A program made the position numbers and the translations under genes. This document shows positions 35,281-42,975 of a stretch of DNA of 64,000 bases, in pieces. Source of the stretch: CAZSHB01 sp964606885 (GTDB taxonomy: Bacteria; Babelota; Babeliae; Babelales; CAIQNR01); contig CAZSHB010000004.1 in assembly GCA_964606885.1 (NCBI GenBank), positions 1 to 64,000 on the forward strand, given 5' to 3'. A model generated the notes under the pieces. It was not told the origin of the DNA, made no database searches, and saw only the letters and a program-made list of their open reading frames with translations. Positions within the stretch are counted from its first letter, which is position 1. Every line of letters begins with the position of its first letter.

Positions 35281-35783
35281 TTCTTTTTAACTACTCGAGT
35301 TTCTTGAACAATCTTAAGCGCAGTCTTCTGCGCTTTTTGCATTTGTTCCAAAGCCGCTGAACTGTGCGCAAACTTAATTGTTACAATGCCTTCTAAGATA
35401 ATTTTAAGATCGTGATACACAGACTGACCAACTGCATTATCGTGCTCCAAAGCCTGCAATAGTTCTATGTCCGTTTTACCCGCAAGTGGCAACGTATACC
35501 GCTCTTGCAAATAGTGTTTAAGAATATCGGTAAGCGCAAGATAGAACTGCTTAGGATCATCAAACTTTTTATTAAGCGCATGAATCTGATTCATGCTTTT
35601 TTGCCAATACGGAACTTTTTTTGATGGTATATATTTGCGCACTACCAGATAGATGCAAACGCACGTTGCAGTACCTAAGGCTACATAGATACAGTACCAC
35701 AGCCATTCGTTCAGCCACCACGGGTCATACGAAACATCATAAATATCTAATAATTCTAACGGTTGTTGTTGAGGCATCTGCAT
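35277..35783 (-). CDS. DUF4381-like single-pass membrane protein
   Basis: The 168-aa protein has a short N-terminal part rich in Trp and Pro (DIYDVSYDPWWLNEWLW), one membrane helix (WYCIYVALGTATCVCIYLVV), and a helical cytoplasmic part with YLALTDILKHYLQERYTLPLAGKTDIELLQAL. This is the usual layout of DUF4381 proteins, found in MoxR-DUF58-DUF4381-VWA operons. The start at 35783 follows GAGG at good spacing. It lies 35 bases after the DUF58 gene on the same strand, which supports the assignment. Exact function in these operons is not established; envelope or chaperone roles have been proposed. Confidence 0.72.
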   Translation of the reverse strand: MQMPQQQPLELLDIYDVSYDPWWLNEWLWYCIYVALGTATCVCIYLVVRKYIPSKKVPYWQKSMNQIHALNKKFDDPKQFYLALTDILKHYLQERYTLPLAGKTDIELLQALEHDNAVGQSVYHDLKIILEGIVTIKFAHSSAALEQMQKAQKTALKIVQETRVVKKN

Positions 35784-35818
35784 ACACAATCCTCTTTTTT
35801 ATAGATAGGTAATAGCAC

Positions 35819-36679
35819 TTAATACAAAAGACGTTGACGACAAAAACGGATAAATTCCCCCACAAATGGTCTATTTGGGTGAACCAGAAAACTATCAATA
35901 CCTGCACGCTTGAGCATCATATCTGCGGCATCATATTCTTGTCTGAGCAACGATTGTAAGGTGAACGCGCGCGTGTTCAGATACCCTGTTTGTGCCGTTT
36001 CTGGATCATAGACAGGAATCATCCCACAGTTAGGAAACGTCACTTCTCGCTGATCGCGACACACTATGGCAATAGTTTCGTACTTCTTGCTAATTGTCTT
36101 GAGCATGCGCTCAGCGCCGGTATTAATAAAATCTGAAATTAAAAAAACAATCGAATCTTTACGATTAATATGTAACAAACGCTCACATGCAGCGTTAAGT
36201 GAAGAAGAGCCCGCACCTTGATGATTAAATACAGATTCCATAATACGGTGCGTATGAGCAATGCCATGTGCAGGTTTCAGTACAGTTTCTACCTGATCTG
36301 CAAAGAGTAATAACCCTGCCTGATCTTTACCATACTGTGCAACCATGGCTAAAACACTAGCCACTTGAGCTGCCATATCCTGTTTTAATTCTTTGCCCGA
36401 TCCACAGCGCATGGAAGCTGATCCGTCAACCACAATCATGATGGTACGATTACGTTCTTCAACATACTGCCGCACTAAAAGCGTGTTTGAACGTGCAGTA
36501 CCTTTCCAATCAATAAACCGAACATCGTCACCTTGTTGATACTCACGGATCTGATCAAACTCCATGCCAGATCCTTTTTTAGACGAGCTATAATCGCCCA
36601 TCTGCGTGCCCGAAAGCAAGCGGCGTGTATGAATTTCAATATGACGTAGTTTGGTTCGTACTTCTTTACTGAGCTTCAT
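35819..36679 (-). CDS. DUF58 domain protein (VWA-like fold)
   Basis: The 286-aa protein carries the DUF58 signature FDQIREYQQGDDVRFIDWKGTARSNTLLVRQY (about residues 40-75). A von Willebrand A-like core follows with the metal-site motif VDGSASM (DxSxS variant) and FLISDFINTG. DUF58 proteins normally work with a MoxR AAA+ ATPase, probably in assembly of envelope or metal-containing complexes. Here serS rather than moxR lies upstream, with a 12-base gap, and a DUF4381-like gene follows. No transmembrane helix is present, unlike longer DUF58 proteins. Confidence 0.88.
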   Translation of the reverse strand: MKLSKEVRTKLRHIEIHTRRLLSGTQMGDYSSSKKGSGMEFDQIREYQQGDDVRFIDWKGTARSNTLLVRQYVEERNRTIMIVVDGSASMRCGSGKELKQDMAAQVASVLAMVAQYGKDQAGLLLFADQVETVLKPAHGIAHTHRIMESVFNHQGAGSSSLNAACERLLHINRKDSIVFLISDFINTGAERMLKTISKKYETIAIVCRDQREVTFPNCGMIPVYDPETAQTGYLNTRAFTLQSLLRQEYDAADMMLKRAGIDSFLVHPNRPFVGEFIRFCRQRLLY

Positions 36680-36691
36680 ACATTCCTTTTT

Positions 36692-37924
36692 TTAAAGTAG
36701 GTACGGTTCCAATACTGCTGGTAATTTTACTGAACCATCCGGTTGTTGATACGTTTCAAGCAAGGCAACCATCAAGCGCGGTAACGCAAGTGATGATGCA
36801 TTAAGTGTATGCACAAGTTCAGTTTTATCACCTTGAGATTTTCTGTAACGCATCTTACCGCGACGCGCCTGGAAATCGGTACAGTTACTTGCAGATGAAA
36901 CTTCGTAATAACGATTTTGACCCGGCAACCACACTTCAATGTCATACGTTTGTGCTGACTGGAATGAACAGTCTTGTGCAGCTAAGAGACTCACCTGATA
37001 ATGAAGACCAAGCTGTTGTAAGATAGATTCCGCACAAGCAACCATACGTTCTAATTCTTGTTCAGACTTTTCAGGTTCAGTGATACTTACCAATTCAACT
37101 TTTTCGAACTGATGAATACGAATCAATCCGCGTTCCATTTTACCATAGTTACCCGCTTCTCTTCTAAAGCAGCTTGTCCAGGCAGTCATTCTAATAGGCA
37201 ACTGATCGGTAGATAAAATAGTATCACGGTATTTATTAACTAAACTGACTTCTGCTGTTGGAATGGCAAAAAGACCATCGCCCGGTACAGCAAAAACTTC
37301 TTCTTTAAATTTAGGAAAGTTACCCGAAACGGTAAGCGTTTCTTCTTTTGCAAACAACGGCGGTAATTGTACCTGAAAACCGTGTTTCATATTATTTTTG
37401 AGCATGAACATAGCAAGTGCGTAAATAACACGCACGCCTTCTTGGTTGTACCACACAAAGCCTGATGATGCTGCAGTTGTTGCGGCTTCAAATTCAAACC
37501 ATTGGTTACTAGTACCAAGTTCAACATGATTTTTTATAGGGAACGTAAAATGTGGCTTATGCCCCCATGTACGTACAACTTGATTTTGCTCTTTATCACC
37601 ATCCGGCACTACAGCGTTAATCAAGTTAGGACATGATAACCAGAGTTGCATAAATTGCGCATTCACCTCTTCGAGCAATAATTCTTGCTCTTTAAGTGCT
37701 TTACCAATAGCAATAGATTGATTTCTAATATGTTCAGTTAGTCCCGATTTTGCTTGGTTTGCGTAATCGTTTTTTTGTTGGCGAAGCGATTCAACATGTG
37801 CCATAAGGTCACGTGTTTGTTGATCAAGCAACGCAAGACGATCAACGTCAAATGCAGGGTCTTTTTTCTGAATTAAGGCACGCACGGTTTCTAGGTCGGT
37901 GCGCAGCAGAGCTCTATCTATCAT
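36692..37924 (-). CDS. serS: seryl-tRNA synthetase
   Basis: SerRS charges tRNA-Ser (and tRNA-Sec where present). The 410-aa protein has the N-terminal coiled-coil arm (about residues 25-100, ALLDQQTRDLMAHVESLRQQKNDYANQ) that grips the long variable arm. The class II core carries motif 2 (TSCFRREAGNYGKMERGLIRIHQFEKVEL) and motif 3 near SSASNCTDFQARRGKMRYR with the C-terminal RLMVALLET. The start at 37924 is chosen because GGTGAG stands seven bases upstream; an in-frame start at 37939 is less likely. Confidence 0.96.
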   Translation of the reverse strand: MIDRALLRTDLETVRALIQKKDPAFDVDRLALLDQQTRDLMAHVESLRQQKNDYANQAKSGLTEHIRNQSIAIGKALKEQELLLEEVNAQFMQLWLSCPNLINAVVPDGDKEQNQVVRTWGHKPHFTFPIKNHVELGTSNQWFEFEAATTAASSGFVWYNQEGVRVIYALAMFMLKNNMKHGFQVQLPPLFAKEETLTVSGNFPKFKEEVFAVPGDGLFAIPTAEVSLVNKYRDTILSTDQLPIRMTAWTSCFRREAGNYGKMERGLIRIHQFEKVELVSITEPEKSEQELERMVACAESILQQLGLHYQVSLLAAQDCSFQSAQTYDIEVWLPGQNRYYEVSSASNCTDFQARRGKMRYRKSQGDKTELVHTLNASSLALPRLMVALLETYQQPDGSVKLPAVLEPYLL

Positions 37925-38000
37925 AAGTAAACTCACCATGGTTAATATGCAGGCAACAAGCAGATAGAGTAGCCGATTTTGAAGATGTTGAAAAGTAAAA

Positions 38001-38027
38001 AAGACCGCGCTGTTTAAGTGCGGTCTT
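38001..38027 (-). terminator. terminator of the HU gene
   Basis: An 8-bp stem AAGACCGC/GCGGTCTT at 38001-38008 and 38020-38027 is followed on the minus strand by a T run. It lies about 50 bases past the HU stop codon. The symmetric T/A flanks could also work in the opposite direction. Confidence 0.85.
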
Positions 38028-38078
38028 TTATTGCATGGATAACGTTAGAGCTGCTAAAAAGCCACTATCACGTTTTTC

Positions 38079-38357
38079 TTAACGAGCCTTAACGAGCTCA
38101 CGAAGATGTTTACCTGCTTTAAAGCGAGGTACAGTCACTGCTGGAAGATCGATGCGTTGCTTAGTAGAAGGATTAATCCCTTTACGTGCTGGACGCTTTG
38201 AAACCCAGTAGGTACCAAAACCGGTGATAGAAACTTTATCGCCACGACGAAGTGTACGCTCGATAATACGGATAAGAGAGTCAAGAACGCGCCCAACATC
38301 TTTTTTGCTGAACGTTGTTTCTTCACTCAAAGAATTGATCAATTCACTTTTATTCAT
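38079..38357 (-). CDS. hup: HU-family DNA-binding protein
   Basis: The 92-aa protein is a histone-like nucleoid protein. It contains KKDVGRVLDSLIRIIERTLRRGDKVSITGFGTYWV and the DNA-binding arm RPARKGINPSTKQRIDLPAVTVPRFKAGKHL (consensus GRNPxTGxxIxIPxxxxPxFxxGKxL). A strong ribosome binding site (AAGGAGG, four bases from ATG) and its own terminator indicate a monocistronic, highly expressed gene. Confidence 0.94.
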   Translation of the reverse strand: MNKSELINSLSEETTFSKKDVGRVLDSLIRIIERTLRRGDKVSITGFGTYWVSKRPARKGINPSTKQRIDLPAVTVPRFKAGKHLRELVKAR

Positions 38358-38534
38358 TGATCCTCCTTACAAAAACGGGTTAATAAAACACTGCACTTCA
38401 CGACTACTACTTTTTTAGTGGTGTACTTTTAAAATTTGCCATTTAGACTATTTTTTTTTACATCTTTGTCAATGCAGCAGTCTCTAAAAGTCCTACCTAT
38501 ATACCAATATAAAAATAAATAGTTTGAGGAAAAA

Positions 38535-39356
38535 ATGTTTATCGACACTCATTGTCATATGAATATGATGATTAAAAAAGAATTTGATGTTCCTCTTTCT
38601 GATAACTATTACCCAACAGCACTTGGTATTGTTGAAGCATGCCAAAGAATACATATTGATATGATTATTAATGTTGGCACCAGCAGAGTAGAGAGTGATA
38701 ACTGCATTACCCTTGCGCAAGATTTTGCTATAGTCTACGCCGCTATTGGAACACATCCTAATGATGCTACAGAAAGCTGGAAAAATGACATTGCTCATTA
38801 CAAAAAGCTTGCAATGCATAAATACGATAACAAGATTGTTGCCATTGGCGAAACAGGACTTGATTATCATTACCCTAACTACAACAAACAGCTTCAGTAC
38901 GATGTTTTCAAAGCACAAATAGAAATTGCACTTGAATACGATCTTGCTCTTATTATTCATACCCGTGATGCACAAGATGAAACATTACATATTCTTGAAG
39001 AATACAAACACCAAGGAATACGGGGCGTTATTCACTGTTTTTCTGAAGATCTGCTATTTGCTCAGCACGCACAGAAACTTGGGTTTGCAATCGGTATTGG
39101 GGGCACTATCACCTATCCAAAAAATGGAATGCTGCGTGAAGTGTGCAGAACCATGCCGCTCAGTTCTATCATCTTAGAAACTGATGCGCCGTTTTTGCCA
39201 CCACAACCGTTACGTGGCACACAAAACAGTCCAACCAATATTCCTATGATTGCTCAGTATCTTGCAGATCTTAAAGAAACCTCGATCAACGATGTTGGCG
39301 TTACCACCAGTCAAACAGCGCGTACGCTTTTTACCATTGATCAGTATCATCGTTAA
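38535..39356 (+). CDS. tatD: TatD-family metal-dependent deoxyribonuclease
   Basis: The 273-aa TIM-barrel hydrolase has the TatD metal ligands in order: FIDTHCHMNM (HxH), GETGLDYHY (Glu), LIIHTRDA (His), VIHCFSE (His) and LETDAPFL (Asp). Family members are 3'-5' exonucleases acting in DNA repair and tRNA processing. A TTTGAGGA ribosome binding site precedes the ATG. The 3' end overlaps the convergent membrane protein gene by 26 bases. Confidence 0.93.
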   Translation: MFIDTHCHMNMMIKKEFDVPLSDNYYPTALGIVEACQRIHIDMIINVGTSRVESDNCITLAQDFAIVYAAIGTHPNDATESWKNDIAHYKKLAMHKYDNKIVAIGETGLDYHYPNYNKQLQYDVFKAQIEIALEYDLALIIHTRDAQDETLHILEEYKHQGIRGVIHCFSEDLLFAQHAQKLGFAIGIGGTITYPKNGMLREVCRTMPLSSIILETDAPFLPPQPLRGTQNSPTNIPMIAQYLADLKETSINDVGVTTSQTARTLFTIDQYHR

Positions 39357-39924
39357 AAACGTTATGCGTGTTATGCGCATGCGTACTATTTGTATGTGTA
39401 TTGTTGTGATGCATTGTTGATGTTGCCGTTTTTGCTATTCCTGACAGTAAGAAGCTGACTAAGGCCATGCCAATAATTGAACCTTGCAACAAGAAATAGA
39501 CAATCATATCGGTAAAATACGTAAGTACTTGTGATGATGCTGCGAGCGTCATCCATGTACCACCAATAAACAAAAGATAGACCATGGCCAAGGTCGTTAA
39601 AAATTTAAACTGAGAAATGACCTGTTGGTATCGCATGGTCATATACGCTCTAAAAAGAATCATAAACATATGTAATCCAATTACACACACCACACGAGGG
39701 ACTATAATAGTCATAATCAGTGACAACCAGTTATTAACAACCACTTGCAAAAACAAGAGCGAGAAAGCAATAAGTAAAAACGATACGGTTAACCACAGTG
39801 AAATTCTGTTCCATGAAACAGGAAACCCCGCATACACCCACCCCTTAAAGACATATAAACAGGCCATAATAATAATCCATGTTGTCACAACTGAACTTAA
39901 CAATAACAATGTCTGACTTATCAT
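39331..39924 (-). CDS. membrane protein of unknown function (197 aa)
   Basis: I do not recognise this protein. About five hydrophobic helices (residues 5-26, 40-60, 66-88, 110-130, 140-163) are followed by a polar tail rich in His, Asn and Thr (HHNNTHTNSTHAHNTHN), which could bind metal. AAGGTGCC precedes the ATG. The 3' end overlaps tatD convergently by 26 bases. The gene is divergent from the sodium/solute symporter, but no function can be inferred. Confidence 0.65.
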   Translation of the reverse strand: MISQTLLLLSSVVTTWIIIMACLYVFKGWVYAGFPVSWNRISLWLTVSFLLIAFSLLFLQVVVNNWLSLIMTIIVPRVVCVIGLHMFMILFRAYMTMRYQQVISQFKFLTTLAMVYLLFIGGTWMTLAASSQVLTYFTDMIVYFLLQGSIIGMALVSFLLSGIAKTATSTMHHNNTHTNSTHAHNTHNVFNDDTDQW

Positions 39925-40067
39925 ACGTAGGCACCTTTTTAGCTAAATAACGCAACTTATACGGATCATGGCATACGGCATAAAAGTGGTTCAAGAGTTT
40001 TTATAAAGACAAACAATACAAAAAAACATAGACTATACTGATATTTTTGACTCTTTAAGGAGCTTTT

Positions 40068-41447
40068 ATGAACGAATATATTTACGCGTTTTTAGGGTAC
40101 ATGACCGTTATTGCCGCACTTGGTTGGTGGTTTAGTAGCAAGTCTACTTCATCTGACGATTTTGCCCTAGGCAATAGATCACTTAATTATGTGGCGACTG
40201 CAATTGCTGCCCATTCAAGCGATATGAGCATCTGGCTTTTTATGGGTTTGCCCGCAGCCATCTTTGTCTCTGGTATGACCGCCGCTTGGATTCCACTTGG
40301 CCTAACGCTGGGTATGTATCTTTCATGGAGCTATGTTGCACAACCGCTGCGTACACAAAGTGAACACCATAAAAGCGTAACCCTTGGGTCTTTTTTTTCT
40401 GCACATTTTCAAGATAAAAGCGGGGCTATACGTGCATTAACCGGTTTACTCTCGCTTCTGTTTTTTATCTTCTACATTTCATCAGGTTTAGTTGGTATGG
40501 GTTTAATGTTTGAATCTACGTTCAAACTTAACTACCACATTGGTATGGGTATTGCTCTGTTAACAACGGTTGCCTACACCCTACTTGGTGGTTTTTTAGC
40601 GGTTGCCTGGTGCGACTTATTCCAAGGTATATTCTTAGTAGCAGCTATTGTCTTGGTACCGATTTTAGCCTGGTTTAATCTGCCAGCAAGCCATTGCTTA
40701 ACCACAGCAGCACAACTTAAAAATGTATCCCTTTCTATTATGCCCACCTCGTACACCGAACTTTTGAGCGCTCTGACACTTGCAGTAGGTTGGGGACTTG
40801 GCTACTTTGGCCAACCACATATTCTCATTAACTTTATGGCAAGCGAAAAATCAGCTTCTCTTACTAAAGCAAAATGGGTCGGCATGGTTTGGCAACTCTT
40901 AACGCTTGGTGCAGCAGTTGCTGTAGGTTTAATTGGTATTATTTATTTCTTTGATTGTTCAGTTTCTCCACAACTTATTTTTATCACCATGGTGCAAGAC
41001 CTCTTTAATCCTCTTGCTGCAGGCGTAGTCTTATGTGCTATTGTAGCTGCCGGTCTCACCACCATTGATACGCAAATTTTAGTGACCGCTTCTACTTTTG
41101 CAAAAGACTTGTACCAGCCCTTTATTAACCCAAAAGCAACCGAAAAAGAACTGCTTTTTGTTACTAAATTAGGTGTTGTGCTCTTACCATGTCTTTCGTT
41201 TGCCGTTGCGTTTAGCAAACATGCTTCAGTCTACGGACTGGTTGATTATGCATGGAGCGGACTTGGATCATGCTTTGGTCCAGTGGTCTTAGTGGCGCTG
41301 TATGGGACACGCAAAAAAGTCAGCACCGTTATTATTGGTATGCTAACAGCCGGATTTATTGCAGGCGTCTGGCCATTGCTCAACATCCCTGTGCAATCTA
41401 TGATTCCTGCCTTTGTTACCAATCTTTTAATTTTACTGTTCTTATAA
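40068..41447 (+). CDS. sodium/solute symporter (SSS family, PutP-like)
   Basis: The 459-aa transporter has about twelve to thirteen helices. SSS features are SKSTSSDDFALGNRSLNYVATAIAAHSSDMSIWLFMGLP near the N terminus (region of the first Na+ site), TLLGGFLAVAWCDLFQGIFLV (the family signature GGxxAVxxTDxxQ) and GLTTIDTQILVTASTFAKDLYQPF. The substrate may be proline, pantothenate or another small solute; sequence alone does not tell. AAGGAGC precedes the start. Uptake from a host is a plausible role in a reduced genome. Confidence 0.88.
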   Translation: MNEYIYAFLGYMTVIAALGWWFSSKSTSSDDFALGNRSLNYVATAIAAHSSDMSIWLFMGLPAAIFVSGMTAAWIPLGLTLGMYLSWSYVAQPLRTQSEHHKSVTLGSFFSAHFQDKSGAIRALTGLLSLLFFIFYISSGLVGMGLMFESTFKLNYHIGMGIALLTTVAYTLLGGFLAVAWCDLFQGIFLVAAIVLVPILAWFNLPASHCLTTAAQLKNVSLSIMPTSYTELLSALTLAVGWGLGYFGQPHILINFMASEKSASLTKAKWVGMVWQLLTLGAAVAVGLIGIIYFFDCSVSPQLIFITMVQDLFNPLAAGVVLCAIVAAGLTTIDTQILVTASTFAKDLYQPFINPKATEKELLFVTKLGVVLLPCLSFAVAFSKHASVYGLVDYAWSGLGSCFGPVVLVALYGTRKKVSTVIIGMLTAGFIAGVWPLLNIPVQSMIPAFVTNLLILLFL

Positions 41448-41455
41448 AATCTACT

Positions 41456-41479
41456 GGTGGGTAAACAGTTCTACCCACC
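41456..41479 (+). terminator. possible terminator after the symporter gene
   Basis: GGTGGGTA (41456-41463) pairs with TACCCACC (41472-41479) around an 8-base loop, beginning nine bases after the stop codon. The following tract (TACCTCCCTCTTT) is only moderately T-rich, so the call is tentative. Confidence 0.45.
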
Positions 41480-41504
41480 TACCTCCCTCTTTAACAAGAA
41501 CCAA

Positions 41505-41543
41505 AATACCAACCTTTGACACAGAAGTTTCCAGGTTGGTATT
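41505..41543 (+). terminator. 11-bp hairpin, terminator-like, before the coiled-coil paralogues
   Basis: AATACCAACCT (41505-41515) and AGGTTGGTATT (41533-41543) are perfect complements around a 17-base loop. The end of the right arm overlaps the shared 17-base motif at 41541. It could end symporter transcripts or act in the leader of the following gene. Confidence 0.5.
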
Positions 41544-41557
41544 ATTATTTCAAATAG
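41541..41557 (+). repeat. 17-base shared upstream motif, copy 2
   Basis: ATTATTATTTCAAATAG is identical to 20596-20612 and lies 21 bases before the ATG at 41579, with AAAGGGG as ribosome binding site in between. In this copy the neighbouring bases do not build the long RBS-masking hairpin seen at copy 1. Confidence 0.55.
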
Positions 41558-41578
41558 TTAAATACAAAGGGGCTTTTA

Positions 41579-42907
41579 ATGAAGAAACTACTACTCAGCG
41601 GAATATTCCTGCTTACTCAAATAAGTTCGCCACTCTACGGAGCAAGTCGCGCTCAACAAGAATACGCTGCACAACTAGCTGCCGCACAAGCACTCCTTGA
41701 TCTTGCAGAACTTGATCTACTGATCGCAGAAGATAGAGACTTTTTTATTTCTATGATGCAAACAGAAAACGTAACCAGAGAAATAGGTACCGACAGTGCT
41801 CTTACAAGAGAAGAACGCAAAGCGCTCAGCACTATAGCCGAAGCTCTTTTAGACATGCATCAAGATAAAACTATCCAATTATCTGTAACCGATAACGACA
41901 CTATCAGAACATATATTAATCCACCAAAAGCACCTTTTATTGCTGCTCCTGAAAAACCAGTCTCTGGGCAAAAAGAAGGTTCTCACGAATGGCACCTAGC
42001 AATGCTACGGCAAGAACTAAGAACCCGATTAAGCTCACTTGGTGCAGCAGCAAGAGATGCCACTATTAAGTTCTATAATGGAATAGTAAAAGAAAAAAAC
42101 AAAGCGCTTAAAGTAATTGAAACAAAAATAGCTGATAGAAAAACTAAGAACAAACCTGCTCTAGAAACAGAAAAAGGTGCTATCCGTACCTTTGTAAAAG
42201 AGCTAGAAAATAAAGTAAAAGAATTAAGAACACAATCAGCACAAAAAATTACTGAACAAAGAATGCAAGAAAAAGCTGCACGTCCTATGGCTGCTGCAGC
42301 ATCATTAGAGAGAAAACCAAAAGTTGATTCCATTATTAATCGTTACGCCGAATTAGAATATCAAATCAAAGCACTCCCACAAGAAGATACTTTAGAAACT
42401 CTCACAAGACGTGCTCAACTGTTTGCTGAAAAAGATGCATTAGCAGATTCTAGTCCCCAACTACAAAGACTGATATCAGAACGATATGCTACCGACATGA
42501 AAGAAGCACAATCAAGATTAGAACTATTTAAAAAGATCATAACCAATGATAACTATCAGGAAACTAGGCAAGAACTTTTAGCCTTGATTTCAAATCTGGA
42601 TCCAGATTTTTTTAATTATCCAAAAGACGGAAAAAAGGAACAAATAAAGCGCATACGAGATTGTTTGATATTTAATAAAACTACTAATTCTTTTAATAAA
42701 AAAGCATCCCTAAGGGCATTACAACAACTAAACAACCTTTGTGAAGAAGCTGCCTTTCTTAAAGATGTTATCACTATGTATCTAGAAACATCTTCTGAAA
42801 GACACCCTTTATCTGGCATACAAATATCAGATTTTATTAATAGTATCGTGCAAAGATTATTTCCCGAAGAACATGTAAAAAAACTTGAAGAAACCATGCT
42901 ATCTTGA
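41579..42907 (+). CDS. secreted coiled-coil protein, short paralogue (442 aa)
   Basis: The protein has a signal peptide (MKKLLLSGIFLLTQISSPLYGAS). A helical Ala/Glu/Lys-rich sequence follows, with coiled-coil character around residues 165-230 and 250-330. It shares long near-identical blocks with the next gene: RAQQEYAAQLAAAQALLDLAELDLLI, a segment from TIQLSVTDNDTIRTYINPP on, and KEGSHEWHLAMLRQEL. It stops after FPEEHVKKLEETMLS, where the paralogue continues for about 150 residues. The intergenic DNA just after the stop resembles the 3' end of the longer gene, so a deletion has removed the C-terminal domain. No known domain or enzyme motif is seen. Confidence 0.78.
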   Translation: MKKLLLSGIFLLTQISSPLYGASRAQQEYAAQLAAAQALLDLAELDLLIAEDRDFFISMMQTENVTREIGTDSALTREERKALSTIAEALLDMHQDKTIQLSVTDNDTIRTYINPPKAPFIAAPEKPVSGQKEGSHEWHLAMLRQELRTRLSSLGAAARDATIKFYNGIVKEKNKALKVIETKIADRKTKNKPALETEKGAIRTFVKELENKVKELRTQSAQKITEQRMQEKAARPMAAAASLERKPKVDSIINRYAELEYQIKALPQEDTLETLTRRAQLFAEKDALADSSPQLQRLISERYATDMKEAQSRLELFKKIITNDNYQETRQELLALISNLDPDFFNYPKDGKKEQIKRIRDCLIFNKTTNSFNKKASLRALQQLNNLCEEAAFLKDVITMYLETSSERHPLSGIQISDFINSIVQRLFPEEHVKKLEETMLS

Positions 42908-42960
42908 TATTGCCAACTAGAGAAAAAATCGAAAATGTGATTACTACACTCAAAGTATAA
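42908..42960 (+). pseudogene. remnant of the lost 3' end of the short paralogue
   Basis: Bases 42912-42957 (CCAACTAGA ... ATTACTACACTCAAAGT) match the last codons of the longer paralogue (44685-44726) closely, and would encode KIENVITTLKV against QIEDAITTLKV. The stretch is untranslated because the upstream gene stops at 42907. It marks an internal deletion. Confidence 0.7.
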
Positions 42961-42975
42961 AAAGAGGGAATTTTA

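Noticed and set aside
38493..38975. 160-codon minus-strand frame opposite tatD
   Set aside because: It is antisense to the well-supported TatD gene, is Cys/Asn/Ile-rich as shadow frames are, and has no homology I recognise.
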